Below are positions 18,566 to 28,083 of a stretch of DNA of 64,000 nt, piece after piece. The notes under the pieces were generated by a model. It saw only the letters and a list, made by a program, of their open reading frames with translations. It did not search any database and was not told where the DNA came from. The position numbers were made by a program, and so were the translations under genes. Position 1 is the stretch's first letter. Each line of letters starts with the position of its first letter. Source of the stretch: Gammaproteobacteria bacterium. Its GTDB lineage: Bacteria; Pseudomonadota; Gammaproteobacteria; Pseudomonadales; Cellvibrionaceae. The stretch covers positions 14,953 through 78,952 of the forward strand of contig JAGKWO010000031.1 of assembly GCA_021151835.1 (NCBI GenBank). The letters are read 5' to 3'.

Positions 18566-20473
18566 ATGTGTGGTTACGCAGGGTTTGCATTGGGAGCTGC
18601 AGGGCAGTCCTTGGTTGACGAAGCATTGCTGGGTGCCATGGGCTCCTCTATTCGTACCCGTGGGCCCGACGCCCAAGGTATTTGGAAGGATCAGGACCTG
18701 GGCGTGGGTTTGGTGCACCAGCGCCTGGCAATTCAGGATTTGTCTCCCTTGGGTGCGCAACCCATGGCCTCAAATTCGGGTCGTTACTACATTGCTTTTA
18801 ATGGTGAGATCTATAACTTTAAAAAATTAAAACGGGAATTGGAGCTGCTTGGATATTCATTTCGTGGCGGCTCGGATACCGAAGTGATGCTGGCTGCATT
18901 CGAGGCCTGGGGCCTGGAAGCAAGCTTGCCGAAAATGACGGGTATGTTTTCGTTCGCCTTGGTTGATCGCGAACAGCAGGCGTTATGGCTGGTGCGTGAT
19001 CGCCTTGGCGAAAAACCACTTTATTACTCCCACGCCAATGGCCACCTGGTGTTCGGTTCGGAGTTGAAGCCGCTGATGCTGTCGCCTTATATGGAGCGGG
19101 ACCTGAATCCCGGCGCTTTGGCGTTGTTGCTGCGACATAACTACATCCCTGCACCCTGGACAATATTTGCAAACACCTACAAGCTGGAACCCGCCCATTG
19201 GCTTCGTTTTAATTTGCGCGACCTCTCGCTGCCCCCGGTAAAAGAATCCTATTGGAAGCCCTCGCTGTCCTGGGATTTGCACATGACGGCGGACACCTTG
19301 CACGAACAGCTGTTGCCTTTGCTGAAAGGGGTGATCGCCGACCAGATGATCTCCGATGCGCCTCTGGGGGCTTTCCTGTCGGGCGGAATAGATTCCTCGA
19401 CTATTGTGGCGCTGATGCAGGAGCAATCGTCGCGGCCGGTCAAAACATTTTCCGTGGGTTTTAATGTGCCGGGGTTCAATGAGGCGGAGCATGCGAAGGC
19501 GGTGGCCTCTCACTTGGGAACAGAGCACACCGAATACTATGTTGAGCCTGCCGATGCGCTCAAATTAATTCCTCGCCTGCCTGAAATATATGATGAACCC
19601 TTTGCCGATTCATCACAAATACCGACCTATATCGTGAGCCAAATGACTCGGCAAAAAGTAACAGTCGCTTTATCGGGCGATGGTGGCGATGAACTTTTTG
19701 CAGGTTACAGTCGCTATGAAAATTTTGCGCGTGCATTTGCAGCGCGCCGACGCACATCGCAGCATTTGATGTCACTCGTTCCTGCAACTGCGGTCGCTCG
19801 GTTTACGCGTTTATTAAAGGCTAACCAGTCCGCGCTGCCGCTCGCGTTGGTCGAGGAGAAAGTCAGGCGATACCAGGCCGCCTATGCGGCAAACAATGCG
19901 CGCGATTTTTATCGCACCCAGGTGGGTTATTGGCTGAATCCGGAGGTGGCGGTGCGCGGCGCAAGCCCCCTGCATTATGCGCTGAGCGACTGTGAGTTAC
20001 GCACGGATGTAACAGCCACCCTGCAGTGGTGCGATATGCTTTCCTACCTTCCGGATGACATTTTGGTAAAAGTGGATCGCGCGGCTATGGCGAACAGTTT
20101 GGAAACCAGGGTTCCATTGCTGGACCATCGCCTGGTGGAATTGTCATTAAGGGTTCCCACGGCGATAAATGTGCAGCAGGGTATTACCAAGCAGCCGCTA
20201 CGTCGAATTTTATATGAGCGTGTCCCGCAGACCCTGGTGGATCGCCCGAAGCAAGGCTTCGCAGTGCCCGTGGCCCATTGGCTGAAAAACGAATTGCGCG
20301 AGTGGGCTGACGATCTGTTGTCTGAAACGGCCTTGGCTGAATCTGGATTGTTGGATGCTTCGTTGATTCGCCAGAAATGGACCGCGCACTTGCATTCCGG
20401 TCATGACTATTCGTTTCATCTTTGGTCAATACTCATGTTCCAATCCTGGTTCAGGACCTATCAACGCATATGA
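18566..20473 (+). CDS. asparagine-synthase-type glutamine amidotransferase
   Basis: A 635-residue two-domain enzyme. The N-terminal glutaminase domain begins MCGYAGF, with the catalytic cysteine at position 2, and has IRTRGPDAQG and the DTEV motif. The C-terminal synthetase domain has the PP-loop SGGIDSS near residue 272 and LSGDGGDELF near 370. In exosortase-A loci a homologous amidotransferase (XrtA-associated amidotransferase 1) is a standard member and probably amidates a sugar acid or the polymer rather than making free asparagine. Its start is fixed by the catalytic cysteine. It overlaps the next gene by 4 bases. Confidence 0.9.
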   Translation: MCGYAGFALGAAGQSLVDEALLGAMGSSIRTRGPDAQGIWKDQDLGVGLVHQRLAIQDLSPLGAQPMASNSGRYYIAFNGEIYNFKKLKRELELLGYSFRGGSDTEVMLAAFEAWGLEASLPKMTGMFSFALVDREQQALWLVRDRLGEKPLYYSHANGHLVFGSELKPLMLSPYMERDLNPGALALLLRHNYIPAPWTIFANTYKLEPAHWLRFNLRDLSLPPVKESYWKPSLSWDLHMTADTLHEQLLPLLKGVIADQMISDAPLGAFLSGGIDSSTIVALMQEQSSRPVKTFSVGFNVPGFNEAEHAKAVASHLGTEHTEYYVEPADALKLIPRLPEIYDEPFADSSQIPTYIVSQMTRQKVTVALSGDGGDELFAGYSRYENFARAFAARRRTSQHLMSLVPATAVARFTRLLKANQSALPLALVEEKVRRYQAAYAANNARDFYRTQVGYWLNPEVAVRGASPLHYALSDCELRTDVTATLQWCDMLSYLPDDILVKVDRAAMANSLETRVPLLDHRLVELSLRVPTAINVQQGITKQPLRRILYERVPQTLVDRPKQGFAVPVAHWLKNELREWADDLLSETALAESGLLDASLIRQKWTAHLHSGHDYSFHLWSILMFQSWFRTYQRI

Positions 20474-22713
20474 TGGCTGCGCAAGATGTTCACATCAGCG
20501 TCGAGGAAGTTACGCCTGAATTATTGCAGCAGGTCCAATCGCTCTATCAAAACGAGCCTTACAAAATTGCTCTGTGGGAATGGCAATTTAAACCCCGCTT
20601 TGGGCAAGTGCCCATAGCGGTAGTTGCGCGCGCGGGGGGCAGGGTGGTGGGGTTTAACGGAACCATGCCTGTGCAGATACTGACGCAGGAAGGCGAGGTT
20701 GAACCGGCAATCTGGAGCTGTGACTTTATTGTCCATGCAAACTACCGGGGCAAAGGACTTGGGGGAGCAATCAAGGATGCGCTATTTAAAACAATCAACA
20801 CCCCGATAATGTCCTTGGGCATCAGCGACAGCGCCTATCCGTTGCTCATAAAAAAGGGCGGACAGTCCCCCGTACAACTTTCAATATTTCACCGGGTGAT
20901 TAAGCCGACCAACATAAAATCCCGTCTGTTTTACATCTATTCATCCACCCGAACCTTACCAAGCCGACTACTGGGGCGCCATCGCCATACCGGTTTGGGT
21001 GTGGAGGAATTGGCCCACCTGCCGAATAAAATGGTGATCGACTTTTTGCGGAGTCGTCATCAAAAGCCCGGTGAAGCGCAGGTTCTGCGTGATTACGAAT
21101 ATTTGCATTGGCGATATGTGGAATACCCTTTTAATCAGCTGCCTTCAGGTCAGACGATCTATCGCTTTTTTAGCGTTGGTCGTATTGGCCAGTCGATTGC
21201 CGGATTGGTTGTTGTTCGGTTCTCCGGGCGAGGTGCATTGGAAGTTGTTGATTACCTGGGTAGCCAGGATGTAGGAATTATCGCGGCGGTTTCCGATTAC
21301 CTCGCTAAAAAATTCTCTGTGGCCTCACAAATAGGCTGGAACACCAGCGCCCCCGAGCTGGCAGCCAGCCTGGTTGCCTGCGGTTTTGTCCGCAAATCCT
21401 ACGTGAGCCGCTTTGTGGTGTTCAGTCAAAAACCGCTCGGGCATTGGTGTCTGTCGGCGGGGGATTCCGATGGCGACTTCTTGCGCGATGGTCGCGAATA
21501 TTTTGAAGAACTCGAATGGCGCCAGGCATCTAACCCCAACGCGCATAGTGAGCAGGTATCGGTTGACCCTGAAGTACTGTTTAAAAAGTGTTGTATGTAC
21601 CAGGACAACAATGGATTGGGGTTTTATGTGGTGAATTGCGCGCGGGACTTTTCGCTATTGCGTGAGGCGTGGTCCAAGTTGCAGTCGCAGACTGCCGCCA
21701 ATGCATTGTTTATGAGTTGGGCCTGGCAATACAGCTGGTGGTCTGTGTGGGGCAACAATCCGCAGTGGCGATTATTGGTTGTATTAATTTACGACCGTGA
21801 GGCCTTGGTCGGTATAGTGCCCTTATACACTTATCGTCGTTACGGGTTGAGGCACTACCAATTTTTGGGGAATGCGTGGCGACTCCAGCAGAGCGTTCGT
21901 TCTGAATATATCGGCCCCTTGTTTTTAGCAACCAGGGAGGCTGAATTACAGGCTGCGTTCTCCCGTTTCTTTTCCCATCTCGGTGCAGGAATACTGGTTG
22001 TGCCTGATACAGTGCAGGACCATTTCCCTTCACTCCCGAGCCTCGTTGTTCGGGAGGACAAGGGCTACAAAATTTCAACGCTGGGAAATTTTGCCGTCTA
22101 TGTCCAGTCTCTGAGCGCTCACACCCGGTTGAAATTGTTTGGCCGGCGTCGCCATTTGATTGACAAGGGGGCGGTACTTTCCTTTACCCAAGCCAACAAC
22201 TTGCCTGATGAGCGAAACGTTTTTTTCTCCAACCTCAACGCGTTTCATTTGTTGCGCTGGGGAAAACCCTGTTTCAATATAGAGGCGACCAGGTTTCACC
22301 AAAAAATGTTGGCGTCTTCAGAAGACATAGTGCCCCATTTGAGTTACCTGAAAGTTGATGGGTCTGTTGTTTCTGTGTCCTATAACCTCGATGCTGCGGG
22401 TGTGACCTATAACTTGCAGTCCGGCTATATTGAGCACTTCGATAAGAAAACCTCACTGGGAACCTTGCACATGGGGTACGAAATTGAACGATCATTTGAA
22501 CAAAATGCTATAACCAATTTCGATTTTCTTGCGGGCCAGGGAAAAGTTGAAGACTATAAGCGGCATTACCGGGGTGCAACCGTCAGCTTTCTAACGAGGG
22601 CCTATTGCGCCAACCGATTTATTTGGTTTCTTTATTCAAATGGCACGCGGGCCAAATCACTATTCAAAGCAATTAAAAGTATGTGGCGGAGTAAAAAATG
22701 GAAGGTCCGTTAG
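20470..22713 (+). CDS. GNAT acetyltransferase fused to FemAB/CelD-like domain
   Basis: A 747-residue fusion. The N-terminal part (about residues 10-160) is a GNAT fold with the acyl-CoA loop YRGKGLGG near residue 95. The C-terminal part (about residues 390-720) resembles FemAB/CelD-type acyltransferases (WQYSWWSVWG, then a long mixed region ending in FDFLAGQGKVEDYKRHY, the usual end of that fold). FemAB-related proteins are regular members of PEP-CTERM exopolysaccharide loci. The frame is open upstream, but ATG at 20470 overlaps the amidotransferase stop (ATGA) and is the likely start. The fusion suggests two successive acyl transfers to one substrate; this is inference. Confidence 0.75.
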   Translation: MMAAQDVHISVEEVTPELLQQVQSLYQNEPYKIALWEWQFKPRFGQVPIAVVARAGGRVVGFNGTMPVQILTQEGEVEPAIWSCDFIVHANYRGKGLGGAIKDALFKTINTPIMSLGISDSAYPLLIKKGGQSPVQLSIFHRVIKPTNIKSRLFYIYSSTRTLPSRLLGRHRHTGLGVEELAHLPNKMVIDFLRSRHQKPGEAQVLRDYEYLHWRYVEYPFNQLPSGQTIYRFFSVGRIGQSIAGLVVVRFSGRGALEVVDYLGSQDVGIIAAVSDYLAKKFSVASQIGWNTSAPELAASLVACGFVRKSYVSRFVVFSQKPLGHWCLSAGDSDGDFLRDGREYFEELEWRQASNPNAHSEQVSVDPEVLFKKCCMYQDNNGLGFYVVNCARDFSLLREAWSKLQSQTAANALFMSWAWQYSWWSVWGNNPQWRLLVVLIYDREALVGIVPLYTYRRYGLRHYQFLGNAWRLQQSVRSEYIGPLFLATREAELQAAFSRFFSHLGAGILVVPDTVQDHFPSLPSLVVREDKGYKISTLGNFAVYVQSLSAHTRLKLFGRRRHLIDKGAVLSFTQANNLPDERNVFFSNLNAFHLLRWGKPCFNIEATRFHQKMLASSEDIVPHLSYLKVDGSVVSVSYNLDAAGVTYNLQSGYIEHFDKKTSLGTLHMGYEIERSFEQNAITNFDFLAGQGKVEDYKRHYRGATVSFLTRAYCANRFIWFLYSNGTRAKSLFKAIKSMWRSKKWKVR

Positions 22714-23594
22714 TTTCGATCATTATGCCAACCTACAACAGGCGGGATTTAATCACCTTCGCAATTGACAGTGTGATCGCGCAGGATTATCCCAACTGGG
22801 AATTGTATGTTGTTGACGACGGTTCTTCTGACAAGACAGATGAATTGCTGCGCGAGCGCTATGCAGGTGAGCATAGGATTCATTATGTATTTCAACAAAA
22901 TGCCGGGCAAAGTGTCGCGCGCAACCAGGGAATTGAACTTTCGCAAGGGGAGTATATTGCGTTCCTGGATTCCGATAATTTGTGGCAGCCTAACCGGCTC
23001 TCGGTTGGGGTTAGGTTCTTGCGTGAAAATCCTGATGTAGGCCTGTGTTTTGCAGATTCTATTTCGATTGATATCCATGGCAACGAAATAGGTCGAGGCA
23101 ATATGAAACGCTACTCCGGGTGGGTGTTCCCCCAACTTCTGGTCGATAATTTTGTATCGATGAATACTGTGCTCGTAAGACGCTCGATTTTGCCGTCTGG
23201 CAGACCGTTTAACCAGCTCAATCGGCTGGATGAGGATTACGAGCTTTGGTTGGATTTGTCGGTAAAAAACAAATTTCACTATATCCCTGAATTTTTGTCC
23301 CGCTATCGTATCGAGGGGAACAGGGTTTCAAATAATTTTATGAGCCGTTTGGATGCCAATGAGCGCACCGTATTGAAGACCATTGAGAAGTATGGGTTGG
23401 ATATAAACCGCCCCGATTTGCGCGTTGGGATGGCCCGTCACTATTTGAGGCGCGCTGGCGTCCTTTCGGGGCAGGGGCAATTAATGGGCTGTTTAAAGGA
23501 GCTTCGAAAATCTGCCGCCTATAAAGTTTTTCCCGGTTTGTTAGCCAGGGTGGCCATCAAAAGCTTGCTGAGAAAATTTGGTTTAAAAAATTGA
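22698..23594 (+). CDS. glycosyltransferase family 2
   Basis: A 298-residue GT-A enzyme. VSIIMPTYNRRD, VVDDGSSDKT near residue 38, the LDSDN metal site near 92 and LDEDYELWLDL near 176 form a complete catalytic core. The ATG lies inside the upstream gene (16-base overlap), and the stop overlaps a TTG start of the next gene, so it is part of one transcript. Confidence 0.9.
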   Translation: MEGPLVSIIMPTYNRRDLITFAIDSVIAQDYPNWELYVVDDGSSDKTDELLRERYAGEHRIHYVFQQNAGQSVARNQGIELSQGEYIAFLDSDNLWQPNRLSVGVRFLRENPDVGLCFADSISIDIHGNEIGRGNMKRYSGWVFPQLLVDNFVSMNTVLVRRSILPSGRPFNQLNRLDEDYELWLDLSVKNKFHYIPEFLSRYRIEGNRVSNNFMSRLDANERTVLKTIEKYGLDINRPDLRVGMARHYLRRAGVLSGQGQLMGCLKELRKSAAYKVFPGLLARVAIKSLLRKFGLKN

Positions 23595-24637
23595 AGCAAA
23601 TTGTATTGGTGCATACCACTGATGGCCATGGCCTGGCACGGGATGCGCGGGTATTGCAGCACCAGTTGATTAAGCAGGGTTATGACGAACAATTTATCCG
23701 CGTTGTGGTGTATTCGCCCCGCAAACGCATCGCATTGAAAAAAATACTATGGCTGGCATTGTTCAAGTTTAATGGGATCTTTTTTTTAAAGAAATGGCAA
23801 AGCTTGCGGTCGGAGCAAGCTGATACCTTATACATTCATTTGGAAAACATTATCCCGGAGATTTTATTAAAAGCGGGAAAACACGTTTTAATTCCCAATC
23901 AGGAGTGGTTCAGGCCAACTGGCTTGGCTTTGCTTCCTTACATGGACTCAGTATGGTGCAAATCCCAATTGGCTCAGCGGATATTTTCCGAGTTCACAAC
24001 TAGAACCCGACTTATAAAATTCGTTTCTGTGCGTGACGATTTTCAAGCCCTGCGCACCCAGCCCAAGCAGCACGCATTTCTTTCGCGGATAGGTAACAGT
24101 CGCTTGCGAGGCCTGGAGCAACTATTGGCATCCTGGTGGCGCCACCCGGAATGGCCAGAGATCCACATAGTGCTGCCTGCAGAGCGGGAACTCCATCCTT
24201 GCCCACCAAACGTGAAATACGTAAGCGAATTTCCTGATGTCAACGATTACCTGAACTTTGCGGCGACATTTAAGTTCCACATCTTTGCTACCCAAGCTGA
24301 AGGTTTTGGCCATTCCATATTTGAAGCGATTAACCTGGGCGCTGTGGTGTTGATTACCAATGCACCACCAATGAATGAGTGGTTTGGCTTCCAGCAAGCA
24401 ATTTTGATGGATGCTACTTACAATGGCCAACACAGACTATCGCCGCTTTTTTTAGTCAAGGAAGATCAATTGGAAAATGCAGTTAATAGGGCCTTGGGGC
24501 TCGATTCACCTGATGTGGAGCGTTTCCAGCAACGCGGGTACGAGTTGTTGCAAATAATGGCTGGAGACTTTGATGCAAATTTGGGAGAGGCACTGACAGA
24601 CCTCGGTTTTAAACCACCAAAAAAAATACCCCTTTGA
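23591..24637 (+). CDS. glycosyltransferase-like protein (GT-B type)
   Basis: A 348-residue protein that probably starts with TTG at 23591, overlapping the previous stop. The C-terminal half carries FATQAEGFGHSIFEAINLG, a version of the E-x7-E donor-binding motif of GT4 enzymes. The N-terminal part (HTTDGHGLARDARVLQ) also recalls GT-B acceptor domains, but similarity is weak. It is the last gene of the exopolysaccharide transcript; its stop codon lies in the terminator loop. Confidence 0.7.
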   Translation: MKQIVLVHTTDGHGLARDARVLQHQLIKQGYDEQFIRVVVYSPRKRIALKKILWLALFKFNGIFFLKKWQSLRSEQADTLYIHLENIIPEILLKAGKHVLIPNQEWFRPTGLALLPYMDSVWCKSQLAQRIFSEFTTRTRLIKFVSVRDDFQALRTQPKQHAFLSRIGNSRLRGLEQLLASWWRHPEWPEIHIVLPAERELHPCPPNVKYVSEFPDVNDYLNFAATFKFHIFATQAEGFGHSIFEAINLGAVVLITNAPPMNEWFGFQQAILMDATYNGQHRLSPLFLVKEDQLENAVNRALGLDSPDVERFQQRGYELLQIMAGDFDANLGEALTDLGFKPPKKIPL

Positions 24638-24651
24638 AGGGGTATTTTTTT
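24619..24651 (+). terminator. rho-independent terminator (bidirectional)
   Basis: The hairpin ATACCCC...GGGGTAT is flanked by an A run on the left and a T run on the right, so it can end transcription of the exopolysaccharide operon and of the convergent PEP-CTERM gene. The stop codon of the upstream gene (24635-24637) is within the hairpin. Confidence 0.88.
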
Positions 24652-24671
24652 CGGCGAATGAACAAGCGCGT

Positions 24672-25298
24672 TTACGCTTTCAGGCGACGAGCACCAAACA
24701 AACCTAAAAGGCCCATTGCCATCAGCGCCATCGTTGATGGCTCTGGTACCAATGCCTTGACACCAATTACCAAGTCGTCGTGGTTGTCATCGTCACCATT
24801 AATGCCATAGAGACCACCGGTATCGTCCAACAACAAAAGTGCATCGTACTTAACGCCTTTGAACGTGGTGTCCAAAATGATGGCAAAGTTGATGCGGTCA
24901 AAAATAGTGTTGTTAGCGCCATTCACAACCCAGTTAGGAACAGTTGGGCCGCTGGTAGTGAATTTGAAATCCACGGCTTCGCCCGCTGTGTAGGTCTTGG
25001 TGTAACTAAAGGTTGCGTTTACACCTTTGTTGTTGATGAGGCCTGCACCTGAAAGGAATGAATTTTTCCAAGCGGCTTCAGAACCCAGGTAGTTGAATTG
25101 CAAGAATACGCTACCTGCGTCTTCCACAACCAGGTTGGTGCCCAAATGGTAGGTCGGTGAACCTATATCCGCTTTAAAGTCATTGTAGAAAGACACGGGT
25201 GTGGAGGCTGTAATGGGGTCAATGGTGATTAAACCCGCATTGGAGCTTGCAGCGCTGAATACCAGAGCGGCAGCTGCCATGTATTTAAAAAGTTTCAT
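24672..25298 (-). CDS. PEP-CTERM sorting-domain protein
   Basis: A 208-residue exported protein. The N-terminus has a Sec signal peptide (MKLFKYMAAAALVFSAASSNA). The C-terminus carries the exosortase recognition signal: VPEPST near residue 183, then a short hydrophobic segment and a basic end (GARRLKA). Exosortase cuts at this signal during export. The middle is a beta-rich secreted domain of unknown function. AAGGA precedes the ATG. The substrate protein fits the EpsI and PrsK/PrsR genes nearby. A sigma-54-like promoter lies about 60 bases upstream. Confidence 0.92.
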   Translation of the reverse strand: MKLFKYMAAAALVFSAASSNAGLITIDPITASTPVSFYNDFKADIGSPTYHLGTNLVVEDAGSVFLQFNYLGSEAAWKNSFLSGAGLINNKGVNATFSYTKTYTAGEAVDFKFTTSGPTVPNWVVNGANNTIFDRINFAIILDTTFKGVKYDALLLLDDTGGLYGINGDDDNHDDLVIGVKALVPEPSTMALMAMGLLGLFGARRLKA

Positions 25299-25360
25299 GA
25301 TGTTCGTCCTTTGTGTATCTCGTGAGTGAGTGAATCAGGCTATCGCCACGGGCGGATACT

Positions 25361-25378
25361 AAGCACGAACTGGACCAT
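25361..25378 (-). promoter_or_regulatory. sigma-54-type promoter for the PEP-CTERM gene
   Basis: Read on the minus strand the site is ATGGTCCAGTTCGTGCTT. It has the GG and GC doublets ten bases apart that define -24/-12 promoters; the -12 part TGCTT agrees well, the -24 part TGGTCC fairly. It lies about 63 bases before the ATG at 25298. The neighbouring PrsR is a sigma-54 activator, so control by PrsK/PrsR is likely. Confidence 0.6.
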
Positions 25379-25443
25379 CTTTATTTTTCTTTTTTAAATC
25401 ATATTGTTGAGTAATTTTTGGTGGGTTGAATTTTGCTGGGTGT

Positions 25444-25475
25444 AAAAAAACTCGACCCCAGTTCAATCTGGGGTC
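25444..25475 (-). terminator. rho-independent terminator of the lipoprotein gene
   Basis: On the minus strand the stem GACCCCAG/CTGGGGTC with a six-base loop is followed by GAG and seven T residues. The lipoprotein stop codon lies in the loop. Confidence 0.85.
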
Positions 25476-26497
25476 AATTTAAGAAATTTGCTGTAAAGGC
25501 CGTTGCGATCAAAGGTGGCTATCTCAAAGGTGTCGGCCAGGGACGCGTTATCTATGGGTAGGCTGCGAACATTGGCATCGTTAATGACCTTACTGATTGC
25601 AAAGGTGCTGCCCACAGGAGTGTGCCTTACTTCGTAACCACCAATCTCGCGAAATTCTAGGTGACTTCCATCTTCCCGTTTGTTGGGAATGCTCCAGCTC
25701 AATGTCAAGGTGCTGCCCACCGAGGTGTTTGAGCCTTTCGAGGACGCTTGCGAAGACAAGCTTGCGCTGTTGTTAACACTGGACGCACGGCTAGTGTTGG
25801 AGCCTTGCGAGGATATGCTGGTGGCCAAGGATGAACTGGCGCCTGTGCTGGACTGGTTGCCGCCTTGTGTACCCCCTTGGGTTGTGGCTTCAATAGGGGC
25901 GGTGAGGCCGGACCTGTGCCCGGACGTATCCACTGCACGCACTGAATAGCTGTACCTGGTTCCGGGAGTTAACTCCCGATCTTCAAAACTGAGTGATTTG
26001 CCTGACACGCTCAAGGTATTCGCTGACGTAGTGGCAATGTGAACGCCGTCGCGCACTATTTCGTAGGCACTGACACCCAGGTCATCAGAAGCCAGCCCCC
26101 AGTTGATAACAATCGCTGTATCGGCGGTTAACACCACTTTCAGCGCAGTGGGTTTGGTGGGCGGAAAGTCGTTTATATCTGTTCCTCCTGCGCTGTCTTC
26201 CGATGAGGCGCCGCTGGATCTTGTCACCCTGCTGTAGGAGGAGTTGGCTTGGCTGCTCGCGCCTGGGTTTGATGCGCTTTTTGGTGCCGCACTACTGGTT
26301 ACTGCAGCGGAAGTGGCGGTCTTGCTAGATACTGCTGCCTCGCTCGAAACCGCTGCCAGGCTGCTGCTTTCTGGACCGCTGGGCTTATTGTTGGATGGGG
26401 TTTCAGAGGCGGTTCCGCCGCCACAACCGGTCATTATTAACAGGGCGCAAGCCAGCGCCGTCAATTGGAAGAATCTGAGGTTAAGAGCGGGGATCAT
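25463..26497 (-). CDS. lipoprotein with fibronectin-type III-like domain and serine-rich linkers
   Basis: A 344-residue lipoprotein. The signal peptide ends in the lipobox IMTGC, after which comes GGGTASE. Residues about 35-115 form a low-complexity Ser/Ala linker. A domain resembling fibronectin type III follows (KPTALKVVLTADTAIVINW ... YSVRAVDTSG), then a second Ser-rich linker and a C-terminal beta-strand-rich part (WSIPNKREDG, GGYEVRH) that looks like another FN3-type unit. Serine-rich linkers are common in secreted proteins of Cellvibrio and Saccharophagus. I chose ATG 26497, which has GGAAG six bases upstream, over the ATG at 26509. Likely a cell-surface protein; the role is unknown. 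Confidence 0.75.
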   Translation of the reverse strand: MIPALNLRFFQLTALACALLIMTGCGGGTASETPSNNKPSGPESSSLAAVSSEAAVSSKTATSAAVTSSAAPKSASNPGASSQANSSYSRVTRSSGASSEDSAGGTDINDFPPTKPTALKVVLTADTAIVINWGLASDDLGVSAYEIVRDGVHIATTSANTLSVSGKSLSFEDRELTPGTRYSYSVRAVDTSGHRSGLTAPIEATTQGGTQGGNQSSTGASSSLATSISSQGSNTSRASSVNNSASLSSQASSKGSNTSVGSTLTLSWSIPNKREDGSHLEFREIGGYEVRHTPVGSTFAISKVINDANVRSLPIDNASLADTFEIATFDRNGLYSKFLKLTPD

Positions 26498-26688
26498 TTG
26501 TGCTTCCATAATTCTAATTGCAACGCCAGCTTGGTTTCGCTGTCTTGTCGTCTGTGTTTAGCATTGGCTGGGTGCTTACTGTATGTCCATTGGAGGTTTT
26601 TGTTCACTTCGCGACAGGGTCGAGAAAAACTGTGATGACTGGTTCTGATTTAAAGAATAATACATATTAGATTTTGTTATATAGGTTT

Positions 26689-28074
26689 TTATAAGTCGTT
26701 GTCGAGGGTGTGGTTCCCACTAGGGAGACTCATATCGAACTTTTTTATCAAATCGTAGAATGTCGGCCGGGTAACACCCAGCAACTTCGCGGCAGCGGAG
26801 ATATTATTATCAGTCATGCTTAAGGCGCGCAAGATCGCCCCGCGTTCCGCCTCCTGGCGTACATGGCGTAAGTTGAGGGACAGTTCCCCGGCTTCCGCCA
26901 GCCCCAAGTCTTCCCGCGTTACATATTTACCGTCCGCCATGATGACAGCGCGCTTGATTTTGTTTTCCATCTCACGAATGTTTCCCGGCCAGGAATAGCT
27001 TTCGATCGCTGCTATGGCGTCGGGTGTAAACCCGGTAACGTTTTGGCCGTGCTCTTTCGCGAATTGCAATTTGAAGTGGCGTGCGAGGAGCACCTTGTCA
27101 CCCAGGCGATTGCGCAGGGGCGGGATGTTTACCGTCATTTCGCAGATGCGATAAAAGAGGTCCTCCCGAAAGCTGCCGTCGCGCACCATAGCCTCCAGGT
27201 CTTTATTGGTGGCACAAATGACCCGTACATCTACCGGGATTTCACTGCGGCCGCCGACGCGCTCAATCACCCTCTCTTGCAAAAAGCGCAGTAACTTGGC
27301 TTGCAGGTTGAGCGGCATATCGCCGATCTCATCCAGGAAGAGTGTGCCCTCGTGGGCAGTTTCTATTTTACCGAGGGTGGTTTTGTTCGCTCCGGTAAAG
27401 GCGCCCCGCTCGTAGCCAAAGAGTTCGCTTTCGATCAGGTTTTCCGGCACGGCAGCGCAATTGATCGCTACGAAGCGTTTGGATTTGCGAGGGCTCAGTT
27501 GATGGATGGCGCGGGCTATGACCTCTTTGCCAGTACCACTCTCACCGAGCAGGGTGCAGGTAACTGTGGTGGGGGAGATCTTCTCCAGCTGGCGGCAAAT
27601 TTTCAGCATTTGGGGATCGTTGGTGATAAGTCCTTCCAATGGGGCCTGCTGGGATACGTTTAACCGGCGGTTGTAGTCCTCCAGGTCGAAAATGTGGAAG
27701 GCACGCTGGACAATCAGGTCCAGCGTGTTCGGGTCTACCGGCTTTTGGTAGAAATCATAAGCGCCCATGGCAACGGCGCGTAGCGCGTTGTCCCGGTCGG
27801 TCTTGCCAGTCATGACAATAATTTTGCTGTTGGGGGCTATGCGAAGGATATCCTGGATGCATTTAAAGCCCTCATCGACACCATCCTCATCCGGTGGCAG
27901 TCCCAAATCCTGAATGATGACCGGTGCTTCATGCAGCCGCAGCGCGGCTATGGCGTCCTGGCGATTCTCGGCCACCACGGTCTCGTATTGATCGAAATGC
28001 CAGCGTAGTTGGCTCTGCAGGCCGGTATCGTCCTCAACAATGAGTAGGATGGGTTTGGTGGTCGATTTGCTCAT
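26689..28074 (-). CDS. prsR: PrsR, PEP-CTERM-system sigma-54 response regulator
   Basis: A 461-residue NtrC-type activator. The receiver domain has the VEDD acidic pocket and the phosphoacceptor Asp near residue 56 (IIQDLGLP). The AAA+ domain has Walker A GESGTGKE near 180, the sigma-54 contact loop GAFTGA near 227 and FLDEIGDMP. A Fis-type helix-turn-helix (NISAAAKLLGVTRPTFY) ends the protein. Full-length architecture and the adjacent PrsK match the PEP-CTERM-box response regulators. It lies 9 bases after prsK. The PEP-CTERM gene with a -24/-12 promoter is a probable target. Confidence 0.92.
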   Translation of the reverse strand: MSKSTTKPILLIVEDDTGLQSQLRWHFDQYETVVAENRQDAIAALRLHEAPVIIQDLGLPPDEDGVDEGFKCIQDILRIAPNSKIIVMTGKTDRDNALRAVAMGAYDFYQKPVDPNTLDLIVQRAFHIFDLEDYNRRLNVSQQAPLEGLITNDPQMLKICRQLEKISPTTVTCTLLGESGTGKEVIARAIHQLSPRKSKRFVAINCAAVPENLIESELFGYERGAFTGANKTTLGKIETAHEGTLFLDEIGDMPLNLQAKLLRFLQERVIERVGGRSEIPVDVRVICATNKDLEAMVRDGSFREDLFYRICEMTVNIPPLRNRLGDKVLLARHFKLQFAKEHGQNVTGFTPDAIAAIESYSWPGNIREMENKIKRAVIMADGKYVTREDLGLAEAGELSLNLRHVRQEAERGAILRALSMTDNNISAAAKLLGVTRPTFYDLIKKFDMSLPSGNHTLDNDL

Positions 28075-28083
28075 TGGGTCTCG

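Noticed and set aside
26560..26620. Second sigma-54-like site upstream of the lipoprotein gene
   Set aside because: On the minus strand the GG and GC doublets are again one base off the required spacing.
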